From Ignavibacteria bacterium (GTDB lineage Bacteria > Bacteroidota > Ignavibacteria > Ignavibacteriales > SURF-24), in NCBI GenBank assembly GCA_025612245.1, contig JAAXKQ010000018.1, positions 24,749-88,748 of the forward strand: a DNA stretch of 64,000 nucleotides, read 5' to 3'. A program made the translations under genes and the position numbers. This document shows, piece by piece, positions 17,160 through 24,408 of the stretch. Numbering within the stretch: the first letter of the stretch is position 1; the number at the start of each line of letters is the position of its first letter. The notes below the pieces were generated by a model. It saw only the letters and a list, made by a program, of their open reading frames with translations, had not been told where the DNA came from and searched no databases.

Positions 17160-17845
17160 ACGCACTAACTAAGCCCGCACAGCGCGGACGCTATGTCCAT
17201 AGCCCGGGGTGACCAAATCCCGATAGGGATGCGGGAACCCCTAAGAACCATGAATCCCCCCACCCATAAAATCTAAACCAACAGAACAACGCCTCTCCCA
17301 AGCTCCGGGGGCGAATAATCCCACAACCATCTCTAAGATATCTGAACCAATATAATCACGCCTCCCCCAAGCTCCGGAAGGAGCGCTTTGTCTGTAGAAA
17401 AAAACGAATAAAAAAAAGAATCAGAGCTCCGGAAGGAGCGACTTGTTTCTTACTTCCTATATGGATAAACACATCATTAAACCACGAACACACACATAAA
17501 AACCATCCCATCAAAACAACTAACGCGGTAGAAATCCCAACACATTTACACCCGCCCACATTGCTTCCATTCATAATTCCTCTGTACCGCTCCTGACCGG
17601 AGCTTTGTGTATTGGGGGGGGCAAAATCCCTTTTCCCAGGGATTCAGTCACCCCCATCCGGGGGCTTCCTCACCCCGGGCTACAAAGATCTCGCCCGCGC
17701 TGCGGGCTTAGTCATTGCACAATTCCAATCTCCCAGCCTTCATGGTTGTTTTCTTTCCCCCTTCACCTTATCCTTGCTCTCATTAAACTTCGAACCTTGA
17801 ACTTTGAACCCTTTCCTTGAACTTTGAACCCTTTTCCCCCAACTC
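17160..17845. repeat. Mosaic intergenic repeat block 2
   Basis: No gene is supported between 16914 and 17845. The 17200-17295 segment (TAGCCCGGGGTGACC... to ACCAACAGAACAACGC) is nearly identical to about 47720-47815. Two direct copies of AGCTCCGGAAGGAGCG lie at about 17371 and 17426. The first is followed by CTTTGTCTGTAGAAAAAAAC, as in the blocks at 47.8 and 63.4 kb. The segment 17467-17520 (CACATAAAAACCATCCC) matches about 63550-63600. Short CTTGAACTTTGAAC tandem units close the block near 17795-17830. Small open frames here are shadows of the repeats. Confidence 0.75.
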
Positions 17846-18616
17846 CTAACTCAAAAGCTGGGCTTTAATTTTTGAGGCGTAACGCTGACTGATGGTCAGG
17901 GGCTCTTCTACCCCTTTTAACTTTATCATGAATGAACGCTGGTACCATTTCTCTACTTTATCTATAAAGTTAAGATTAATGATCGTTGAACGGTGAATCC
18001 GCAGGAATAATGCCTCAGGCAATACTTCCTCCCACTCCTTGAGAAGCCTGTGTATGAGTACCTTATTTCCGTCTGCAAGTCGTACATTCGAATACTCGCT
18101 TTCGGCACTGATGCATACAATGTCGCCAACCTTTATAAACTGCGCCCTGGGACCCGAGGATACAAACAGCCTCTCATCCTCACGGAGAACCCTCGGAGCT
18201 TCTTTCTCCTGCTCTGAAGCCTGAAGCGAGTATATTTCCCTGATCTTTTCGGATTTGTTCAGCCTTGCTTCAATGGCATTCAGAAGCTGTACAGCCCTGA
18301 AAGGCTTAACCAGGTAATCATCGGCACCTAGCTCCATCCCCAGCCTCATGTCTGGCATCTCAGCTTTTGCAGAAAGAAAAATAAATGGAATGGCCGCTGT
18401 GGCCTTGTTGTTGTATAGTTCACGGATGACCTCGTAGCCATCCATAAAAGGCATCATTACGTCACAAATTACCAGATCGGGCAGAATCTCCTTTGCTAGT
18501 GCAACGCCTTCCCTGCCATCTGCTGCCGAGAATACCTTGTAACTTTTCTCCTCCAGCAGATCTCTTATGCTTGTCCTTACAGAATGCTCGTCTTCTATTA
18601 CAAGTATCTTTTTCAT
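17846..18616 (-). CDS. LytTR-type response regulator
   Basis: This 256-residue protein has a receiver domain (1-122, phospho-Asp in LVICDVMMP, Lys in LVKPFR) and a C-terminal LytTR DNA-binding domain (about 155-255, with VCISAESEYSNVRLADG and FLRIHRSTIINLNFI). LytTR regulators bind pairs of short direct repeats in promoters. The PAS kinase gene lies upstream on the same strand, 108 bases away, and is the likely partner. No target site could be picked out here. Confidence 0.92.
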   Translation of the reverse strand: MKKILVIEDEHSVRTSIRDLLEEKSYKVFSAADGREGVALAKEILPDLVICDVMMPFMDGYEVIRELYNNKATAAIPFIFLSAKAEMPDMRLGMELGADDYLVKPFRAVQLLNAIEARLNKSEKIREIYSLQASEQEKEAPRVLREDERLFVSSGPRAQFIKVGDIVCISAESEYSNVRLADGNKVLIHRLLKEWEEVLPEALFLRIHRSTIINLNFIDKVEKWYQRSFMIKLKGVEEPLTISQRYASKIKAQLLS

Positions 18617-18724
18617 AAGGTGTTGTAGTTCTCCCTGTCCGACTACGGACTAGATTTTTTGAGCCCGAAATATAGGTCCAAAAGTCTTCCGGGACAATAA
18701 AAAAGCATTTCTCTATTAACATTT

Positions 18725-21619
18725 TTATGGCTTATAAGGAAGTATGACGTGAGCTGACGTTCCACTGTTTTCCTGACTCTCAACACTGATCTGCCCATGA
18801 TGGAGCTCTACCGACCTTTTGACAATGGACATCCCGAGTCCTGTCCCGTGTATCGATGTCGTATTACCCGCACGGTGAAACGGCTCGTATAGCTTGGCCT
18901 TGTCCGCTTCGGGAATACCTATACCCTCGTCAATAACGTCTATGAGCAGATTGTTGTCTTCAGCTTTTACATTCAGAATTACCTTGCCCCCTCTTGGCGA
19001 ATACTTTACTGCATTTGATAACAGGTTCGAGATAATGTGCCTTGCAAGCTTGGGATCAATGGTAAAGATCTTCTGCTTCGGTTCATAATTATAAATGAAC
19101 TTGTGATTTCCCGTGGAAATTAACTTAGCACTGTCGAACAGCTCAGAGCAGAGTTCCAGAAAATTTGTCTTTGCCGGAATGAACTGCGTCTTTCCTTCCT
19201 CGTTCCTGCTTATTACAAGCACATCGTCTAAAAGTTCCTTCATGTAATCCACACCCTTCTGAATTTTTGCGATGTGCTCCATATATTTTTCTTCTTTCCA
19301 CTGCCGACCGAACATTTCAAGCAGGTCCGCCGAAGCCAGTATTGAGGTTAACGGCGTACGGAATTCATGTGAGGCCATGGAAATAAAACTGCTCTTGAGC
19401 TCATTTAATTCCTGTTCCTTCTGTAGGGCTGCCTGTATCTTTTCCTGAAGCTTCTTCTGCTCGGAAATATCTATCATTATTGCTACCGTGCCCCCTATGG
19501 AACCATCGGCCTCAAGGTAGGTGGCTTCACTCACAAGTACCGCAAAAGGCTCCCCGTTTCCCCTGGTGCTCGCCAGCTCAACGGATACATGCCCTGGATT
19601 TGTATAAAGGGTTTTCTCCATTTCCAGTATCTTATCCAGTACGTGCGGAGGCAAAATGTCTTCTGCCCTTTTATGCTTTATATCCTTCAGCTCCAGCTTA
19701 AAGTAGCTTTCATAAGCTTCATTGCAGTCTATTATCCTTCCCTCCTTATTCTTTACAAGAAGCGGGTTGGGTATTGTCCTGAACAGAGTCTTCAGGAATT
19801 GCAGCTGATTTTCAATCTTTCCTTCTGCCGCCTTGTGCTTTTCTATACGTACACTTAAGAGCTGGTTCACCTTTCTTAAGGATTCCGTCCTTTGCTCAAC
19901 TATCTGCTCAAGATGGTCTCCGTATTCAATAAGGCGCAGCTCGGTTTCTTTTCTTTCTGTAATGTCCTCTTTTACCGCTACAAAATGGGTTACTTCCCCC
20001 ATAAAATTCTTGAGCGGAAATATGCTGGCAAGCTCCCAGAACAGTTCTCCGTTTTTCTTCCTGTTGCAGAACTCCCCTTTCCAGTGCTCCCCTTTTTCCA
20101 GCTTTTTCCATAATTCTTTGTACTGGCTTGCTGGAGTCAGCCCCGACTTCAGCATGTGCGGCCTTGCGCCTATGGCCTCTTCAAGAGTATATCCTGTTAC
20201 TTCGGTAAACCTTGGATTCACATAGCTGATCTTGCCTTGCTTGTCTGTAATGAGTACTATTACAGGGCTCTGTTCCACCACAAGCGATAGTTTGTGTATT
20301 TCCTCCTCGGCTTTTTTCTTCTCGGTTATGTTCCTTAAGAGCAGAAGTAGCTCGTTCTCCCCGCACCTTACAGCCCTCGCCTCATAGAAGAACTGCTTGC
20401 CTTCCAGCTCCAGGGGAAAATCCATGACGAAAATCTTGCCGCTCTTCAAAACCTCCTTAAAAGACTGTACCGTTTTTTCCGTTACCAGCTGCGGCAGTAC
20501 CTCACTTAGCTTTTTCCCTATGAAATCCTTCAGGGGATATTCCTCGGAATTCCCTTCGGGAATGTGGGAATCAAGGAATACTCCATCACTGCTAAGTAGA
20601 AGTATCATATCCGGAATTGCATGCAGCAGCGCCGCGCTTGTTACCATGGCTTCTTTATTCAGCTCTACTAGTATCTCTTCATTATGCTTCCTTGAGGTAA
20701 TATCCCGACCAATGGCAACTATTACCTTACTGCCGGAATACTCCACCTGCTTGGTGCTGAATTCCATCGGGACGGGCGTTCCATCCCGCTTAAGGTGCAC
20801 CGTCTCAAAAACCGCCGAACCCTTCTGGCATGTTTCCTTAAACCTGCCTTCGTCGTGCGAAAAATTCTCCGGCAGACACAGGTCCCACATGGTCATCCTT
20901 AGCATTTCCTCTCTCGTATAACCCAGACGCCTGCAGGCTTCTTCATTTACTTCAACTATAACTCCCTCGGGAGAGGTTATTAAAATCGAATCCAGCGCAC
21001 TGTTGATTATTGTTGAAGCCTTATTAAATAAAAGCTTATGTTCCGATTCCGTGAGCATCTTTTCTACACGTACATGCTCGGTGACATTTATGTGCATTAT
21101 CACCGCACATTTTTCACCCTTAAAGTCAAAGGGAGTCACAAAAAGCCTGTACCAGCGCTTTTCTTTCTCGGAATGGCACGGATACTCCAGTGAGAACCGG
21201 GGGGATTGCCCCAAAAGAACATTCCTGATCCCTTTGGCCGCATTGCTCGCTTCGGGATATTCCCTGCATCCTGACTTTTCGCATATTTCCAGGTAATTCA
21301 GCCCCAGATAGTAATCCTTCCCGGGAGCACTGTTCTCAAAGGCAAAGCGCTTCCAGGCGCTGTTAACAGCCAAAATTTTCCCGGAATTGTTTATCAGCGC
21401 TATGTTAGCCGGAATGCAGTCAAGTATTCCTCCGGCAAGTTCCGTAAAACTCCTGTAGGCATCATCCTCTTCAGCCGGCAATTTTTCACCGTGTAAACCG
21501 GCATTTGAAGTCCTGATGGCTGAAGTGCCTTTAAGCCGGTCCAATTCGTCTTTCAGTGCTTCAAGCTCTTCAATGAGCTCTTCTTTAGTCTTGTTAGTGT
21601 AATTCATTACTTCATTCAA
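18725..21619 (-). CDS. Multi-PAS sensor histidine kinase
   Basis: This 964-residue protein begins with a coiled coil (KEELIEELEALKDELDRLKG). At least five PAS-type sensor modules follow (first near residue 65, others recognised by ITSPEGVIVEVNEEACRRLG, LLSSDGVFLD, ITDKQGKISYVNPRFTEVTG and VKNKEGRIIDCNEAY). A HisKA domain (SMASHEFRTPLTSIL) and an ATPase domain (NLLSNAVKYSP, DEGIGIP, GTGLGMS) complete it. It has no membrane helix, so it senses internal or redox signals. It lacks a receiver domain of its own; the LytTR regulator downstream is the probable target. A second in-frame ATG four codons in is an alternative start. Confidence 0.92.
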   Translation of the reverse strand: MNEVMNYTNKTKEELIEELEALKDELDRLKGTSAIRTSNAGLHGEKLPAEEDDAYRSFTELAGGILDCIPANIALINNSGKILAVNSAWKRFAFENSAPGKDYYLGLNYLEICEKSGCREYPEASNAAKGIRNVLLGQSPRFSLEYPCHSEKEKRWYRLFVTPFDFKGEKCAVIMHINVTEHVRVEKMLTESEHKLLFNKASTIINSALDSILITSPEGVIVEVNEEACRRLGYTREEMLRMTMWDLCLPENFSHDEGRFKETCQKGSAVFETVHLKRDGTPVPMEFSTKQVEYSGSKVIVAIGRDITSRKHNEEILVELNKEAMVTSAALLHAIPDMILLLSSDGVFLDSHIPEGNSEEYPLKDFIGKKLSEVLPQLVTEKTVQSFKEVLKSGKIFVMDFPLELEGKQFFYEARAVRCGENELLLLLRNITEKKKAEEEIHKLSLVVEQSPVIVLITDKQGKISYVNPRFTEVTGYTLEEAIGARPHMLKSGLTPASQYKELWKKLEKGEHWKGEFCNRKKNGELFWELASIFPLKNFMGEVTHFVAVKEDITERKETELRLIEYGDHLEQIVEQRTESLRKVNQLLSVRIEKHKAAEGKIENQLQFLKTLFRTIPNPLLVKNKEGRIIDCNEAYESYFKLELKDIKHKRAEDILPPHVLDKILEMEKTLYTNPGHVSVELASTRGNGEPFAVLVSEATYLEADGSIGGTVAIMIDISEQKKLQEKIQAALQKEQELNELKSSFISMASHEFRTPLTSILASADLLEMFGRQWKEEKYMEHIAKIQKGVDYMKELLDDVLVISRNEEGKTQFIPAKTNFLELCSELFDSAKLISTGNHKFIYNYEPKQKIFTIDPKLARHIISNLLSNAVKYSPRGGKVILNVKAEDNNLLIDVIDEGIGIPEADKAKLYEPFHRAGNTTSIHGTGLGMSIVKRSVELHHGQISVESQENSGTSAHVILPYKP

Positions 21620-21731
21620 AATATAGATTCCCCTATATAATCGGCCGGGGCTACCGATTATTTAGCCTTAACAGACAGAATTCGGCGGGAATCCGGAAGG
21701 AAAAATGTTTTTCTCCTCCGGAGCTGAAAAT

Positions 21732-21770
21732 CGGTACAGCCCCAGATCAGTTAATTCCGGGACTGTACCG
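21732..21770 (-). terminator. Stem-loop, probable terminator of the SDR gene
   Basis: CGGTACAG (21732-21739) pairs perfectly with CTGTACCG (21763-21770), with a further CCC/GGG pairing inside. On the minus strand it follows the SDR stop by 20 bases and is followed by ATTTTC, a short U tract. Confidence 0.5.
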
Positions 21771-21789
21771 CCAAATGCATGAAGAGAGA

Positions 21790-22542
21790 TTACTGCGAGG
21801 TGTAGCCGCCATCAATTGTGTAGTAGGAACCAGTAACAAATGATGCCTTCGGAGAGCCCAGCCAGAGAGCCAGCTCGGCTACTTCCTCCGGCCTTCCAAG
21901 CCTGCCTATCGGATGAAGCGACGTCAAAGAATTCTTTGTGGCTTCATCCAGGTTGTTATCCAAAAGAGGAGTCGCAATAAATCCCGGACCTATTGCGTTT
22001 ACTCTTATGTTCTTTGAAGCATATTCAATTGCCGCATTTTTTGTCAGCCCTACTACTCCATGCTTTGCTGCAACGTAGGCAACCGACATTGGGAATCCTA
22101 CCATGCCAAGAATTGATGCCATGTTTATTATGCTGCCTCCACCTGTTCTCAGCATCGACTGCAGCTGGAAATGCATTCCGTAAAATACTCCTGAAAGATT
22201 AATTGCAATTACCTTATCCCACCCGTCTATCGGATACTGATCTATTGTTGCCGAAGGCCCCCCGATACCCGCATTATTACAGGCTATGTCCAGGCTGCCG
22301 AACTGGGATACCGTTACTTCTACCATCCTCTGATGGTCCTTTGGATTTGCCGTATCGGCTTTTATAAAAATGGACTCTCCTCCCATTTTCTTAATTGCCG
22401 AAACTGTCTCGTTTCCACCCTGTTCACTGATATCCGAAACAACTACCCTGGAGCCTTCGGATGCAAATCGCATAGCTATTGCCCTGCCAATGCCCGAGCC
22501 AGCACCGGTAATAAGCGATACTTTGTTTTCTAAATCGTTCAT
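21790..22542 (-). CDS. Short-chain dehydrogenase/reductase
   Basis: This 250-residue protein has all hallmarks of a classical SDR: the cofactor motif TGAGSGIG near residue 14, NNAG near 90, the catalytic Ser of the MASILG region and YVAAK (Tyr-x3-Lys) near 155, and the C-terminal TIDGGYTSQ end. It resembles the 3-oxoacyl-ACP reductase/glucose 1-dehydrogenase group, but the substrate cannot be told from sequence. An Asp after the second strand (VVSDIS) points to a preference for NAD(H). The gene stands alone. Confidence 0.9.
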   Translation of the reverse strand: MNDLENKVSLITGAGSGIGRAIAMRFASEGSRVVVSDISEQGGNETVSAIKKMGGESIFIKADTANPKDHQRMVEVTVSQFGSLDIACNNAGIGGPSATIDQYPIDGWDKVIAINLSGVFYGMHFQLQSMLRTGGGSIINMASILGMVGFPMSVAYVAAKHGVVGLTKNAAIEYASKNIRVNAIGPGFIATPLLDNNLDEATKNSLTSLHPIGRLGRPEEVAELALWLGSPKASFVTGSYYTIDGGYTSQ

Positions 22543-22720
22543 TTTATCTCTCTAACCGTCTTTTAAGTTTGGGAATATTTTTATTAATTATTTGCGGGTT
22601 TTACCTGGTTTTAACGGCCTGCCCGTCGTGGTATTTTTTAGGAGTATATTCGTTGGCTTTTTAGTCGTATTTTTGTCTGCCTTAAGCATATTTTCATGTT
22701 AAAGATATGCCGCGGGAGGT

Positions 22721-22788
22721 AAAAGCCATTATTTTATGCCCGGGACATGGCTTTTATACAATAATGAAGGGGACCTCCCCCTGTAAAA
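22721..22788. other. Structured non-coding segment in a 305-bp gene-free gap
   Basis: The gap 22543-22847 separates the divergent SDR and small membrane protein genes. It holds AAAAGCCAT (22721-22729) paired with ATGGCTTTT (22747-22755). A GGGG-ACCT-CCCC element at 22769-22780 and a possible CCTGT/ACAGG pairing follow. This could be a structured leader of the gene at 22848. I could match it to no known riboswitch. Confidence 0.35.
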
Positions 22789-22847
22789 AAAGTAACAGGT
22801 ATCAATTATAAAATTAAAGCAAGCGCAGAACGGAGTGTTTTCTTAAG

Positions 22848-23102
22848 ATGATATTACTTGTTGCAGGAATCATTGTCTTTTTAATAAATCTGCCTTTTGG
22901 ATTCTGGCGTTCAAAGGTAAAAAAATTCTCGGTCAGGTGGTTTTTGTCCATACATGCACCGGTTCCCCTGGTCTATGCAATCAGAATCTATGCGGGCATA
23001 AGCTGGCACCTGGTAACATTCCCTGTCCTCATTGGCTCATTTTTCCTGGGACAGTTTATTGGAAGCAGGTTTAACAGGCTGAATAAAGCTGTAACAGAAT
23101 AA
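22848..23102 (+). CDS. Small integral membrane protein
   Basis: This 84-residue protein has hydrophobic segments at about 1-19, 32-48 and 50-70, with basic residues between them (RSKVKKFSVR) that set the topology. The end, GQFIGSRFNR, is typical of small conserved membrane proteins in Bacteroidetes-type genomes. A GGAG-like ribosome site lies in the upstream CGGAGTG. I do not recognise a named family. Confidence 0.6.
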   Translation: MILLVAGIIVFLINLPFGFWRSKVKKFSVRWFLSIHAPVPLVYAIRIYAGISWHLVTFPVLIGSFFLGQFIGSRFNRLNKAVTE

Positions 23103-23287
23103 ACCCTAAACCTGGCAAAAAACTCTACTTCGTAATTTTCTATAATGTGCCCTGCCTGCCCCGGGGCACAACGTTATTATCCGCCGGACCTTCCTGAAGC
23201 CATTGTATTTCGGCTCATATTTTTCTTTATTAAAAGTAAGCCATGTTCATTTGACAAAAGTTTCATTTTTTGAAAGGATAGCTGATA

Positions 23288-23749
23288 ATGGATATTGGTT
23301 CACTTCCCGGAATTATCATAACCGGAATAATAGCCGGAATTGTTGCAACTGCCTTTATGACGCTTTTCCTCGAGGCTGTAACTAAGTCGGGCCTGGCACA
23401 CGCCGACATGGTTAAAGCCATCGGAAGCATGGTTACAAAATCACTTCACAACGCATTTAAGACCGGAATAGTCATACATTTTGCCTGGGGCACTTTCTTC
23501 GGAATATGCTATGCTTTCATACTGGCTGCCTTTAACGTACGGGCAATCGCTTATACTGCCGCCATCGGAGGCTCTATTGGATTTGTGCACGGTTTTGCGG
23601 TAAGCTTGATGCTTGTTGTGGTTGTAGCCGAACATCACCCGATGGAAAAATTCAGAAACCCGGGCCTTGAGGTCGCAGTGGCTCACTTCATTGCACACTG
23701 CATCTATGGACTTGCTGCGGGACTCATGGTTGGACTCCTGGGGTATTAG
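23288..23749 (+). CDS. Integral membrane protein, DUF6789/YagU-like
   Basis: This 153-residue protein has four hydrophobic helices (about 7-28, 57-80, 83-110 and 128-150) with Gly-rich packing (GIIAGIVATAFMT) and conserved-looking histidines in HNAFKTG, IHFAWG, EHHPMEKF and AHFIAHCIYG. The pattern GxxxGxxAT..MT near the start followed by HxxxG helices is seen in several small membrane families such as DUF6789 and DUF1440. It has an AAAGGATAG ribosome site. Function is unknown. Confidence 0.65.
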   Translation: MDIGSLPGIIITGIIAGIVATAFMTLFLEAVTKSGLAHADMVKAIGSMVTKSLHNAFKTGIVIHFAWGTFFGICYAFILAAFNVRAIAYTAAIGGSIGFVHGFAVSLMLVVVVAEHHPMEKFRNPGLEVAVAHFIAHCIYGLAAGLMVGLLGY

Positions 23750-23780
23750 CTTTATACTTGGCTTTTTTATGAAAGAGGAG

Positions 23781-24170
23781 CTAGCTCCTCTCGTTATACT
23801 TTACCGCGTTACCCTTTGCAAGTTCAACCGGATATTTTTTCCTGTTTATCTCCATCTTTTTCTTTGCGGCTTCAACCGGGTCTATATTCAGCTTGTCGCA
23901 TATAAACGTGATATAAACCATTATGTCGCCAATTTCTTCCTCTGCATGCCTGTGCTGCAGGGAATCCAGGTTTGCACTTTCCTCTTCAGTTTTCCACTGG
24001 AAAATCTCCAACAGCTCGGAAACCTCCACGCTTAAGGCCATGGCCAGGTTCTTGGGCGAATGAAATTGTGACCAGTCGCGCTCTTCCCTGAATTCAATTA
24101 AAAGCTTTTTTAATTCCTCCATCCCGTCCGAGCCGGGTTTCCCGGCCACGGGTGTCTTCGTTTCCCTCAT
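23781..24170 (-). CDS. MazG-like nucleotide pyrophosphohydrolase (dCTPase/RS21-C6 type)
   Basis: This 129-residue protein matches the all-alpha NTP pyrophosphatase family. The metal-binding EVSELLEIFQW (ExxE) and EEEIGDIMVYI (ExxD) helices are both present, at about residues 50 and 78, along with the conserved FRxERDWxQFHxPKNLAMAL start. Such enzymes hydrolyse non-canonical or excess dNTPs to the monophosphate. An AGGAAAG ribosome site lies just before the ATG. The first 16 residues are not typical, and a Met at 17 is an alternative start. Confidence 0.9.
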   Translation of the reverse strand: MRETKTPVAGKPGSDGMEELKKLLIEFREERDWSQFHSPKNLAMALSVEVSELLEIFQWKTEEESANLDSLQHRHAEEEIGDIMVYITFICDKLNIDPVEAAKKKMEINRKKYPVELAKGNAVKYNERS

Positions 24171-24408
24171 CTTTCCTTTCTCTAAATTATAAATCAGTTA
24201 TGCAAAATTATCAAAAATCGCTGAAAACAGAACCATGTTTTCTGAAATCCTTCAGGTTAAATTTCCCTCCGGATTTCCCCACCCGCACTTGTTTATTTAA
24301 AACTAAGGGGTTAAGTTACCTCATCTTAAGAATCGCAGGTTGCTTACGATCCTTAATTATTAATCATTATCGTTAAATAAACGTTCTTTACACTAATAAC
24401 GGGTGATT

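Noticed and set aside
17356..17574. Open frame of 72 codons on the minus strand in repeat block 2, with peptides like IRFFLQTKRSFRSLGEA also seen in frames at 47688-47927 and, in part, 63381-63596.
   Set aside because: The similarity comes from the shared DNA repeats. There is no ribosome site, composition is not protein-like, and the copies are not kept in frame.
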